The notes under the pieces were generated by a model. The model worked only from the letters and a program-made list of their open reading frames with translations, had not been told where the DNA came from and ran no database searches. From JALZMG01 sp963739975 (lineage in GTDB: Bacteria; Actinomycetota; Acidimicrobiia; Acidimicrobiales; Ilumatobacteraceae), in contig CAVUCK010000025.1 of the NCBI GenBank assembly GCA_963739975.1, forward strand, positions 62,001 through 126,000: a stretch of 64,000 nucleotides of DNA, read 5' to 3'. The position numbers and the translations under genes were made by a program. Positions 45,330 through 52,783 of the stretch are shown one piece after another. How positions within the stretch are numbered: position 1 is the stretch's first letter; every line of letters begins with the position of its first letter.

Positions 45330-46939
45330 ACGATCACGCCCGGGTTGAGGATCCCGGCCGGATCGAGCTCGGCCTTGGCCGCGGCGAGGGCCCGGCCGAA
45401 CGGGTCGGGACGCTGTCGGCGGTACCACGGGTCGTGGTCGCGCCCGACGGCGTGGTGGTGGGTGATCGTGGCACCGTGGGCCAGCAGCGCATCCGACGCG
45501 GCGGCCTTGATCTCGTCCCACATCGCCAGCTCGGAGCCGATCCGGCCCGGGGCCATCACGCTGAAGTAGGGCGCCGGGCCGTCGGGGTAGACGTGCGTGA
45601 ACCGGCACGTCAGCCAGCCGCCGCGGCAGATCCTGGTCAGGGCGTCCTCGACGACGGCGGTGACGTCGGCATGGAGCGCCGGGAAGGCGTCCCACGTGCA
45701 CGCCGTCTCGAACGTCTCGGCGATCACGCCGCACCGCACCAGCCCGTTGCGCTGGTACGGCGCCCGCAGGAACGCCGACCGCCACGAGCCGACCGCATCG
45801 TCACCCCGGCCGGCGGCGCTCTCGCCAGCGTCGTGGGAGTCGGTCAGCCGAACGCCGGCGGGGACCGCGCCGCCGTGGTCGCGACACAGCTCGACGGCCC
45901 GGTCGATCCACGCCCCCACCGGGTGGTCGGCCGACTCGAAGCCGAGGACGAGCAGCCCGCCGTGGCCCGGCGCGCCGGCGGAGATCGCCGCCTCGGTCCC
46001 GTCGAGGAGGCGGCAGTTGGTCGGGAACAGTGCGGACTGGGCGACGGCCCGCGTGGCGTCGACGGCGTCGGCGTACCGCTCGAACGTCACCCCGGCCGCG
46101 GCTCGCCAGCGCGGCCGGTCCTGCACGCGCATCCATGCCTCGGTGATGATGCCGAGGCTGCCCTCCGAGCCGAGGAACAGGCGGTCGGGCGACGGGCCGG
46201 CGCCGGATCCGGGCAACCGGCGGGACTCGCTGATGCCCGTCGGGGTGACGACGCGCATCGACTCCACGAGGTCGTCGATGTGGGTGTACACGCTGGCGTA
46301 ATGGCCGCCGGAGCGGGTGGCCAGCCATCCGCCGAGCGTGGACAGCTCGAACGACTGGGGGAAGTGGCGCAGCGTGTAGCCGTGCGGGCGGAGCTGCTCC
46401 TCCAGCGCTGGGCCCAGCACGCCGGCCTGGATGCGGGCCGCACGCGATGTGGGATCGATCTCGACCACCTGGTCCAGGGCGCCGAGGTCGATCGACACCG
46501 CGCCGGCGAAGGCGTCGCCGACGGCGCATTCGACGCCGCCGACGACGGAGGAACCGCCGCCGTAGGGGATCGCTGCGATGCCGGCGGAGGCGCACCAGTC
46601 GAGCACGGCGACGACGTCGGCCTCCGTCGGTGGGAAGGCCACGACATCGGGTGGATCGGGCAGGTCACCGTGGACGGCGCGCACCAGGTCCCGGTACGAC
46701 TTGCCGAAGGTGTGACCGGCGCGGTCCTCCTTCGACGTGGAGCACCACGCGGCCAGCGCGGAGGGAGGTTCGACGCGCGGCGGGCGGAGCTCCAGGCGCT
46801 CGAGCGACGGGGCGGGGAGCAGGTCGAACTCGGTGCCAAAGCGCTCTGCCAAGCGCCCGGCGACGGCGCGGATCTCGTCGTCTCCGAGGGCCTGATCCTC
46901 GTAGCCCCACCCCCACCAGGACCGTCGACGTGCCGCCAT
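45326..46939 (-). CDS. FAD-binding oxidase, alkyl-dihydroxyacetonephosphate synthase-like
   Basis: 537 aa from ATG 46939. PCMH-type FAD domain: V-V-A-F-P-P-T-E-A-D-V, then P-Y-G-G-G-S-S-V-V-G-G-V-E, P-Q-S-F-E-L-S-T-L-G-G-W-L-A-T-R-S-G-G and G-S-E-G-S-L-G-I-I-T-E. The C-terminal part has H-H-H-A-V-G-R-D-H, which matches the His-rich active-site motif of alkylglycerone-phosphate synthase. AGPS swaps the acyl chain of acyl-DHAP for an alkyl chain in ether-lipid synthesis; bacterial relatives may oxidise other substrates. The N-terminal W-W-G-W-G and E-D motif is common in this subgroup. Confidence 0.82.
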   Translation of the reverse strand: MAARRRSWWGWGYEDQALGDDEIRAVAGRLAERFGTEFDLLPAPSLERLELRPPRVEPPSALAAWCSTSKEDRAGHTFGKSYRDLVRAVHGDLPDPPDVVAFPPTEADVVAVLDWCASAGIAAIPYGGGSSVVGGVECAVGDAFAGAVSIDLGALDQVVEIDPTSRAARIQAGVLGPALEEQLRPHGYTLRHFPQSFELSTLGGWLATRSGGHYASVYTHIDDLVESMRVVTPTGISESRRLPGSGAGPSPDRLFLGSEGSLGIITEAWMRVQDRPRWRAAAGVTFERYADAVDATRAVAQSALFPTNCRLLDGTEAAISAGAPGHGGLLVLGFESADHPVGAWIDRAVELCRDHGGAVPAGVRLTDSHDAGESAAGRGDDAVGSWRSAFLRAPYQRNGLVRCGVIAETFETACTWDAFPALHADVTAVVEDALTRICRGGWLTCRFTHVYPDGPAPYFSVMAPGRIGSELAMWDEIKAAASDALLAHGATITHHHAVGRDHDPWYRRQRPDPFGRALAAAKAELDPAGILNPGVIV

Positions 46940-46957
46940 CTCGCCAGTCTTCCCGCC

Positions 46958-46963
46958 TACCAT
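46958..46963 (+). promoter_or_regulatory. -10 box (TACCAT) of SGNH lipoprotein gene
   Basis: TACCAT, 8 nt before the ATG at 46972, in the 32-bp divergent gap. Confidence 0.5.
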
Positions 46964-46971
46964 CCGCCCGG

Positions 46972-47877
46972 ATGAATCGTCGTCCGTCCCGCCGCGCCGG
47001 CGTCTGCGCAGTGATCGCCGTTGGCGCCGTCGCCCTGGCGGCCTGTGGTGGCGACGATCCGGGCTCGACGCAGAGCGTCGCCCCGGCGACCGTCGCGTTG
47101 ACGCCGGACCTGGAGGAGGGCGGCTCGACCGCCGCCACGACGACGCTCGGGTCGGCGGAGGTCGAGACGACCACCACGTCGGCCGCCGCGTCGACCGGTG
47201 GATCGGCGGCACCGTCAACGGCTGCGGCGGACGGTCCCTCGACGACGGCGGCCATGACCACGACGACGGCGGCGAGCGAGCCGGTGACCTCCTGCGAGTC
47301 CGTGATCCACGTCGGCGACTCGACGTCGGTCAGCCTGATCTCGCCGTCGTACCTGGCCGATCCCGAGCAGCGCGTCGACGCCCAGTACCGCCGCGTCGGG
47401 GCGCTCGACGCCCGCACGGTGATCGACGGCGCGCTCTCGACGACCGAGGTCCTGAACGACGACCAGATCAACGCCTTCGACCGGGTCATTGCGATCAAGG
47501 CCGACGGCTACGAGGGGTGCTGGGTGTTCGCCCTCGGCGGCAACGACACGGCCAACGTGTCCGTGATCGACGGCTCACGTCAGGACCGGGTCGCCCGCAT
47601 CGAGCGGATGATGTCGGCGATCGGCGACGACCCGGTGATGTGGGTCAACGTGTTCACGCTCAAGACGTCGGGCCCCTACCGCAACGAGCACATGGTGCTG
47701 TGGAACGAGGCGCTGCAGGAGGTGCTGCCGCGCTACCCGAACATGCGGGTGTTCGACTGGGCGTCGGTCGTCCAACCCGAGTGGTTCGTCGATGACAACA
47801 TCCACTACAACTCCGCCGGCAGCGCCTACCGCGCCGCCCTCATCGCCAACGCCCTGGCCGAGGAGTTCCCCGCGTAG
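46972..47877 (+). CDS. SGNH-hydrolase-like lipoprotein
   Basis: 301 aa. Signal peptide with lipobox L-A-A-C at about residue 25, then a Thr/Ala/Ser-rich linker of about 80 residues. The domain has H-V-G-D-S-T-S (GDS block with nucleophile Ser), A-L-G-G-N-D-T (block III) and D-D-N-I-H-Y-N near the C-terminus (D-x-x-H block). It is thus a complete SGNH hydrolase set, found in esterases and polysaccharide O-acetyl-processing enzymes, anchored outside the membrane. It converges on an OafA-like acyltransferase that carries its own SGNH-like domain, so both may act on the same cell-surface polymer. Confidence 0.82.
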   Translation: MNRRPSRRAGVCAVIAVGAVALAACGGDDPGSTQSVAPATVALTPDLEEGGSTAATTTLGSAEVETTTTSAAASTGGSAAPSTAAADGPSTTAAMTTTTAASEPVTSCESVIHVGDSTSVSLISPSYLADPEQRVDAQYRRVGALDARTVIDGALSTTEVLNDDQINAFDRVIAIKADGYEGCWVFALGGNDTANVSVIDGSRQDRVARIERMMSAIGDDPVMWVNVFTLKTSGPYRNEHMVLWNEALQEVLPRYPNMRVFDWASVVQPEWFVDDNIHYNSAGSAYRAALIANALAEEFPA

Positions 47878-47939
47878 CCCTCCGTTTACGTCCGGATTTT
47901 GGTTACACCTGTAACCAAAATCCGGACGTAAACGGAGGG
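47878..47939. terminator. Perfect 62-bp palindrome between convergent genes
   Basis: A 30-bp stem with a 2-nt loop (CC) and no mismatch, starting directly after the TAG of the SGNH lipoprotein gene and ending 4 bp before the stop of the convergent acyltransferase gene. Its centre is AT-rich (GGTTAC/GTAACC) for this genome. It is very likely a two-way terminator. Confidence 0.8.
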
Positions 47940-47942
47940 GAC

Positions 47943-49943
47943 TCAGATGTTGCCGCCGGTGCGGATGGTGTCGATCATCAGGCGGATCCCGTCCGGCAGC
48001 AGGTGCATGGCGTCGTACATCAGTCCCTTCGTGTTGGACACGGCTGTCCAATCGGCGAGGACGACATCGGGGTGACGCGCTGGCAGGAGCCGCAACCGCT
48101 CGTTGACGTAGGGGAAGTACCAGTTGTACTGCTCGTACATCTCCAGCCCGAAGTCTGGGACGTTCGACCGGTCCGACTCGTTCAGCGTCACCCACACGAA
48201 CCGCTTGGCACCGAGGCTGCGCAGCCCTGCCAGCAGCTCGTCGGCCTCCTCGTCGAACGTCTGGGCGTACTCGTCGTAGCCGGCACGGTCGCGCTCCCAC
48301 CGCGCGTCGTGCCCGATGCCGATCACGACCACCTCGCCGACCGGCCGGCCATCACCGGTGAGGTCCCTCAAGGCGTTGTCCAGTTGCCAGGCCGTCTGCT
48401 TGCGGAAGTCGACCTGGAACCCGTCGGCGGTGAGCTCGGTGATGATCTGGTTCTCGGCGCCCATCAGCACCGAGTCGGCGAGCACGGTGATCGTTGCGCC
48501 CGGGGAGGCGGGCGGGACGACCGTCGCCGCCGTCGTCGGTGGCACGGTCGTGGTCGTTGCCGACACGCTGGTCGTCGTCTCGCCGGGCACCGCCGTCGCC
48601 GTGGCCGTCCCTGCCACCGTCGTGACGGGGAGCACCGGCGGGTCGGGCACGGCAACCGTGGTCGATGTCGGCGGTGGCACGTTGCCCTGCCCGAGCAGCT
48701 GCTGCTCGCCGGTCGACGGACCGGCGTTGACGGTGCTCACGGCCACGAGCAGCAGGACGGCTGAGCCGGCCAGGGCGATCGGCCCCGTGCGGCGCCGGGC
48801 GCCTTGGCGGGTGGCCAGCCGCTGACGCCATCGCTGGAAGGCACCGCTGCGGATCGGCACCTCGACGAACCGGTAGCTCAGCTCGGCGGCGACCACGGTC
48901 AGGGCCAGTCGCAGCACCAGCGTCGGGTACAGACCGAGCGGCTGGTCGAGGCCGGGCCGGGTGAACACGAAGATCGGCCAGTGCCACAGGTACAGGGAGT
49001 ACGAGCGCACGCCGATCCACACCAGCACCGGGTTGGACAGCAAGATCCGCCCGAGCACCGTCGAGGGGTGGACGGCCGACATGATCGCCACCAGCGAGGC
49101 GATGCCGACCACGAAGAACCCGCCCCGGTAGAGGAAGGAGTTGAACTCCTCCAGCTGCAGGAAGCAGATCACGAGCATGGCGATGCCGGCGACGCCGACG
49201 CCCTCCAGCAGGTTGCGCTTGCGCACGTCGTCGCTGGACCAGGACGCGTTCGGCCGCCACAGCAGGGCCAGCGCGGCGCCGAGCAGCAGCCCCGACGCGC
49301 GGGTGTCGGTGCCGTAGTAGGGCCGACTGGGGTCGACGGCCGGCTGGAAGAGGATCGCCATCCAGATCGTGGACAGCGCCGCACCGCCGAAGATGACGGC
49401 CGCCATCGCCCGGCGGTTGTGGCCGAGGACCTTGAGCAGGCCGAGCAGCGCCAGCGGCCAGATGAGGTAGAACTGCTCCTCGATCGCCAACGACCACAGG
49501 TGCTGGTACACGGGCGGACGCTCGACCAGGGCGAAGTACGACTGCTCGGAGAAGATGAAGTACCAGTTGGTGACGTAGGCGAGCGCCGACCAGACCTGCG
49601 CCGCGAGGTTGGCCGCCTCACCGCGGAAGAACAGCAGCACGACCACCGACACGACGGCCAGCAGCAGGTAGAGGGCCGGGAGGAGCCGGCGGGCTCGGCG
49701 CAACCAGAAGTTGCCCAACGAGACGCGCGACGACCGGGCGAACTCCTCGGTCAAGAGGAGCGTGATCAGGTACCCGCTGATGACGAAGAACACCTCGACA
49801 CCGAGGAACCCGCCGGGGATCCACGGCAGGTCGGCGTGGTACAGCAGGACGGCGGTGACGGAGAGGGCCCGCAGGCCGTCGAGCCCCGGCAGGTAGCCGG
49901 CACTCGGGCGCGTGGCAGCCGTCGAGACCTTGGGCCCACGCAT
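47943..49943 (-). CDS. OafA/YrhL-type acyltransferase with C-terminal SGNH-like domain
   Basis: 666 aa from ATG 49943, 7 nt after TAGCAT; an upstream in-frame ATG (49952) overlaps that box. N-terminal acyltransferase-3 domain with about ten helices: Y-L-P-G-L-D-G-L-R-A-L-S, L-Y-H-A-D (active His), F-F-V-I-S-G-Y-L-I-T, then W-S-L-A-I-E-E-Q-F-Y-L-I-W-P. A Thr/Pro-rich linker (about residues 430-475) leads to an extracellular SGNH-like domain with L-A-D-S-V-L-M-G, G-I-G-H-D-A and D-A-M-H. The usual G-D-S is A-D-S, and the block III Asn is His. Such proteins O-acetylate surface polysaccharides or peptidoglycan. Confidence 0.88.
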   Translation of the reverse strand: MRGPKVSTAATRPSAGYLPGLDGLRALSVTAVLLYHADLPWIPGGFLGVEVFFVISGYLITLLLTEEFARSSRVSLGNFWLRRARRLLPALYLLLAVVSVVVLLFFRGEAANLAAQVWSALAYVTNWYFIFSEQSYFALVERPPVYQHLWSLAIEEQFYLIWPLALLGLLKVLGHNRRAMAAVIFGGAALSTIWMAILFQPAVDPSRPYYGTDTRASGLLLGAALALLWRPNASWSSDDVRKRNLLEGVGVAGIAMLVICFLQLEEFNSFLYRGGFFVVGIASLVAIMSAVHPSTVLGRILLSNPVLVWIGVRSYSLYLWHWPIFVFTRPGLDQPLGLYPTLVLRLALTVVAAELSYRFVEVPIRSGAFQRWRQRLATRQGARRRTGPIALAGSAVLLLVAVSTVNAGPSTGEQQLLGQGNVPPPTSTTVAVPDPPVLPVTTVAGTATATAVPGETTTSVSATTTTVPPTTAATVVPPASPGATITVLADSVLMGAENQIITELTADGFQVDFRKQTAWQLDNALRDLTGDGRPVGEVVVIGIGHDARWERDRAGYDEYAQTFDEEADELLAGLRSLGAKRFVWVTLNESDRSNVPDFGLEMYEQYNWYFPYVNERLRLLPARHPDVVLADWTAVSNTKGLMYDAMHLLPDGIRLMIDTIRTGGNI

Positions 49944-49950
49944 CCCCCGC

Positions 49951-49956
49951 ATGCTA
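49951..49956 (-). promoter_or_regulatory. -10 box (TAGCAT) of acyltransferase gene
   Basis: TAGCAT on the minus strand, 7 nt before the ATG at 49943. It decides the start in favour of the second of two nearby ATGs. Confidence 0.55.
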
Positions 49957-50011
49957 GGAGCGACCGGTCACGGAAACGCGGCGCGTCAATGCCCCGTGAG
50001 CTGGAGCGATG

Positions 50012-50254
50012 TCAGGTCGTGGAGTCTTGCTCGACGGCATCGAGGAAGGCGTCGACGTCGGCGTCCTCGCCGCCGATCAGCCAGATGACGACACCTTCCT
50101 CCCCGTCGTCGTTCCACGGAAGCACACCGTCGACCGGATAGCGGTCGACGGTGATGTCGTCCGATTCCTCCTCGACGGGGGCGATCACGGCGAGCTCGAC
50201 CTCGGCGTCGGGCGGTTGCTCGTTCAGGATGTCGATCAGCTCGCGAACGTGCAT
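50012..50254 (-). CDS. Small acidic protein, unknown function
   Basis: 80 aa from ATG 50254, with GGAGG 10 nt upstream. Starts M-H-V-R-E-L-I-D-I-L-N and is strongly acidic (D-D-I-T-V-D, N-D-D-G-E-E-G). The opening helix and the N-E-Q-P-P-D-A-E-V motif recall small proteins in which a short regulatory helix precedes a beta domain. I cannot assign a family. The next gene upstream, also on the minus strand, ends 64 bp away. Confidence 0.7.
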   Translation of the reverse strand: MHVRELIDILNEQPPDAEVELAVIAPVEEESDDITVDRYPVDGVLPWNDDGEEGVVIWLIGGEDADVDAFLDAVEQDSTT

Positions 50255-50318
50255 CGAGCAGGCACCTCCTCGCAGGGGGACAGTAGGCGAGCCATGATCC
50301 CCAACGTCGGCTTTTCGT

Positions 50319-50888
50319 TCACAGGTCGCCGAGCCACTCCTTGGCCTTCTCCAACAGGTAGAGGCTGACGACCTTGCACCGCTCCAGGTTGGCGGCAACG
50401 GCGTGGTCGTTGTTCATGTACACATCGCTCAGCTCGACCGTCGTCCGAGCGACCATGGACAGGGATCGCTCGGGAGCGTCGGTCACGCTGGCGAACGAGT
50501 CGATGGCCGACACCTCGACCGGAAGCTCGACACCGCCGACACCGGCGAGGTCGGTGGCCAGGACCAGCAGATCGGGCGGGTCCGGCAGCGGCGGCAACGT
50601 CCAGGTGAACACGAGCGGGAACGTGAACCCGTCCGGCGGTGCGTCGTCCGGGTCCTCGAGCTTCATGACCTCGTCCTCGAACCCGAGCATCGCCCGCGGA
50701 TCGACGTCGAGCGAGAGGTGCAGATCGATCGGCCCGCTGCACGCCTCCTCCGGGTGCAGGTCGACCTCCCACAGCTGGCGCAGCGAGTAGGTCTCCACGA
50801 AGTGCCGCTCGTCGTGGACGTGGAAACCGTGGTCGATCGCCTCGCTCTTCAGCTCGGCGACGAACCCGGCGACGTCAATGACCGCCAC
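50319..50888 (-). CDS. Hypothetical protein
   Basis: 189 aa from GTG 50888, with AAGGA just upstream. It opens V-I-D-V-A-G-F-V-A-E-L-K-S-E-A-I-D and contains a hydrophobic acidic middle (F-P-L-V-F-T-W-T-L-P-P-L-P) and a C-terminal helical tail with K-E-W-L. No signal peptide, membrane helix or known motif is visible. It is co-oriented with the small acidic protein and may share its transcript. Confidence 0.7.
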   Translation of the reverse strand: MAVIDVAGFVAELKSEAIDHGFHVHDERHFVETYSLRQLWEVDLHPEEACSGPIDLHLSLDVDPRAMLGFEDEVMKLEDPDDAPPDGFTFPLVFTWTLPPLPDPPDLLVLATDLAGVGGVELPVEVSAIDSFASVTDAPERSLSMVARTTVELSDVYMNNDHAVAANLERCKVVSLYLLEKAKEWLGDL

Positions 50889-50936
50889 TCGGGTCCTTCC
50901 CCGTTCCGCCGAGGGCCCTGCGCACGGAGGCGACAC

Positions 50937-50942
50937 TACCGT
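50937..50942 (+). promoter_or_regulatory. -10 box (TACCGT) of HAD hydrolase gene
   Basis: TACCGT, 8 nt before the GTG at 50951. Confidence 0.5.
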
Positions 50943-50950
50943 CCGGGTCC

Positions 50951-51616
50951 GTGGACCAGATCGCCGCCGTCGCCTTCGACGTCGGTGAAACCCTGATCGA
51001 CGAGACGCGCATCTGGTCCAGGTGGGCGGACCGGCTGGGCGTCACGCGGCTGACGATGCTCGGCGTGCTGGGGGCGATGGCCGGTGCCGATCGCCCCCAC
51101 GCCGACGCCTTCGAGATCGTCCGTCCCGGCCTCGACGTCGACGCGGAGCAGACACGATGGGCGGCCGACGACCCGGACGGGCTGCGCACGGACTTCGACG
51201 GCGACGACCTGTACGCCGACGTGCGGCCGTGCCTCGCCGCCCTGCGCGGTGCCGGTCGGCGGGTCGTCATCGCCGGCAACCAGCCGCCGCAGGCGCGCGC
51301 CGCGCTGGAGGCGATGGCGCTCGACGTCGACGAGATCCTGATCTCCGACGAGCTCGGGGTACAGAAGCCCGAGCCGGGCTTCTTCGCCGCCGTGATCGCC
51401 GCCTGCGGGGTCGAGCCGGCGCGGATCGCCTACGTCGGCGACCGGCTGGACAACGACGTCATCCCGGCCGGCCGGGCCGGGATGCGCACCGTCCTGCTGC
51501 GGCGCGGCCCGTGGGGCTACCTCCACGCCGAGCGGGCCGAGGCCACGACGGCCGACATCGTCACGGACTCGCTCGCCGACCTCTCGGCCCGCCTGGACGC
51601 CCTGACCTCTGCGTGA
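50951..51616 (+). CDS. HAD-family hydrolase
   Basis: 221 aa from GTG 50951. Motif I reads F-D-V-G-E-T (nucleophile Asp present, second Asp replaced by Gly), motif II lies in V-V-I-A-G-N-Q, motif III is the Lys in G-V-Q-K-P-E-P, and motif IV is Y-V-G-D-R-L-D-N-D. A helical cap lies between motifs I and II. HAD enzymes of this type hydrolyse phosphate esters or halides; the missing second Asp of D-x-D may weaken phosphatase activity. It is followed by a strong hairpin and tRNA-Val. Confidence 0.85.
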   Translation: MDQIAAVAFDVGETLIDETRIWSRWADRLGVTRLTMLGVLGAMAGADRPHADAFEIVRPGLDVDAEQTRWAADDPDGLRTDFDGDDLYADVRPCLAALRGAGRRVVIAGNQPPQARAALEAMALDVDEILISDELGVQKPEPGFFAAVIAACGVEPARIAYVGDRLDNDVIPAGRAGMRTVLLRRGPWGYLHAERAEATTADIVTDSLADLSARLDALTSA

Positions 51617-51653
51617 GCGAACACCGCGAATCCGATCTCTTCGCTCACGCAGA
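51608..51653 (+). terminator. 14-bp inverted repeat at the end of the HAD gene
   Basis: TCTGCGTGAGCGAA (51608) pairs perfectly with TTCGCTCACGCAGA (51640) around an 18-nt loop. The stem covers the HAD stop codon at 51614, so it ends that transcript before the tRNA. Confidence 0.6.
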
Positions 51654-51662
51654 AGGCGGTCG

Positions 51663-51668
51663 TAGGCT
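51663..51668 (+). promoter_or_regulatory. -10 box candidate (TAGGCT) of tRNA-Val
   Basis: TAGGCT ends 12 nt before the first base of the tRNA, a spacing that fits a short 5' leader. Confidence 0.4.
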
Positions 51669-51680
51669 CGGCCGTTCGAC

Positions 51681-51754
51681 GGGCGCATAGCTCAGCTGGC
51701 TAGAGCACTGCCCTTACAAGGCAGGAGTCGGGGGTTCGAGTCCCTCTGCGCCCA
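51681..51754 (+). tRNA. tRNA-Val (anticodon TAC)
   Basis: 74 nt. The acceptor stem GGGCGCA pairs with TGCGCCC; the D-arm holds TAGCTCAGCTGGCTAGAGCA; the anticodon stem CTGCC/GGCAG encloses the loop CTTACAA with anticodon TAC; the T-arm contains GGTTCGAGTCC. The discriminator is A and CCA is not encoded. It reads GTA valine codons. Confidence 0.93.
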
Positions 51755-51815
51755 CTGCAGCCCGCCGTGCTGCGACCGACCGGGCGGGAGCTGACGGGCG
51801 GGCTGCAGTGGGCGC
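51748..51815. repeat. 19-bp inverted repeat using the tRNA 3' end
   Basis: Left arm 51748-51766 (GCGCCCACTGCAGCCCGCC) includes the last seven bases of tRNA-Val; the right arm 51797-51815 is its perfect reverse complement. It may be a terminator or processing structure for the tRNA transcript, or a trace of an insertion at the tRNA 3' end. Confidence 0.6.
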
Positions 51816-51852
51816 TTCGCGCGCTGTTCCTGCTGCCTCCGGCGGCCGTTCA

Positions 51853-52010
51853 GGCGCCACGGAGGCTGCGCCTCGTGGCGCGTCATCGTCAGCTCGAACG
51901 GGTCAGGCGCCACGGAGGCTTCGCCTCGTGGCGTGTCATCGTCAGCTCGAACGGGTCCGCAGGAGGCTGCGCCTCGTGGCGCGTCGTCGCCAGGTCGGAC
52001 GGGTCCGCAG
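51853..52010. repeat. Three tandem copies of a 53/48-bp stem-loop repeat
   Basis: The unit contains GGAGGCTGCGCCTC at 51861, 51914 (with TTCG in the loop) and 51962, spaced 53 and 48 bp. Each can form a stem in which GCGCCAC-GGAGGC pairs with GCCTC-GTGGCGC. With the tRNA inverted repeat this fills the 357-bp gene-free stretch before the LAxTG protein gene. I see no convincing coding frame there. Confidence 0.65.
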
Positions 52011-52111
52011 AAGGTTGGTGCGCTGGGTGTTCCGTCTCGTCGAGCGATCCGCGACTGATGAGATGGCGGCGGCTACGGTGACGGCGCGACTGCGATCTGG
52101 AGGGAGTAGTC

Positions 52112-52642
52112 ATGCGTGTGGTTCGGACCATCGTGGGGGCGGCCCTGTTGGCGGCGGGCGCGGTTGCGCTGCCGGCCGGCACGGGCCAGGCCCAGGGGTT
52201 GAGCGAAGGCTGCACAGGGCTCAACGACCCAGCCAACGACATGGGTATCTCCTTCGGCGGCGAGGTGAGCGATGCGCAGTTTTCCGCTGGCGAGACGGCC
52301 TCGTTCATGGTCGGCCCGCCAGTCGGTGCTGGACCAGCACCGACGGCGACCCAGCTGTCGGTGGACGGTGAGGTGGTCGCGTCGGCGGGGTTCCCGGGGA
52401 CGCTCGTCTACGAGGTGCCGGCCGATGGCACCTCCACCATCCAGTGGCTGGTGACCAACATGACGGAAGCGACGTGGAGCGTGTCGTGCGCGCCGCCGGG
52501 AATCGGTTCGAGCGACGGTGGGGACCTCGCCGATACGGGCCCGGCCTCGTCGACCGTCGCACTGCTGGCCGGCGTCCTGTTCGTCGCCGCAGGCAGCTCA
52601 CTGTTCCTCGTCTCACGCCAGCGACGAGGGACGACCGTCTAG
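52112..52642 (+). CDS. Secreted wall-anchored protein with LAxTG sorting signal
   Basis: 176 aa; ribosome site GGAGGGAG. Cleavable signal peptide (V-G-A-A-L-L-A-A-G-A-V-A-L-P-A-G, cut near A-Q-A). The mature part has two Cys (E-G-C-T-G and V-S-C-A-P) and a beta-rich body. The C-terminus has L-A-D-T-G followed by a hydrophobic helix and a basic tail (S-R-Q-R-R). L-A-x-T-G is the signal read by class E sortases of high-GC actinobacteria. The function of the body is unknown. No sortase gene is in the window. Confidence 0.78.
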   Translation: MRVVRTIVGAALLAAGAVALPAGTGQAQGLSEGCTGLNDPANDMGISFGGEVSDAQFSAGETASFMVGPPVGAGPAPTATQLSVDGEVVASAGFPGTLVYEVPADGTSTIQWLVTNMTEATWSVSCAPPGIGSSDGGDLADTGPASSTVALLAGVLFVAAGSSLFLVSRQRRGTTV

Positions 52643-52770
52643 ACCGCTTGTGCCGTCTCGGTCGGCTTCCTGGTCGGACGGCCGGCTGTGGTCAAGCGCT
52701 CGCGCGGCCTCGAATGTCTTCGCTGTCGGTCCATCACGCGATGGCCGTCGGGTGGCTGCTCAGTAGGTCC

Positions 52771-52776
52771 TACGAT
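52771..52776 (+). promoter_or_regulatory. -10 box (TACGAT) of polytopic membrane protein gene
   Basis: TACGAT, 7 nt before the ATG at 52784; it decides the start against an earlier in-frame ATG at 52688. Confidence 0.5.
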
Positions 52777-52783
52777 CGCCTCG

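Noticed and set aside
51692..51913. 73-codon minus-strand frame over tRNA-Val
   Set aside because: It is the antisense of the tRNA and its flanking repeat; such frames are a known annotation artefact.
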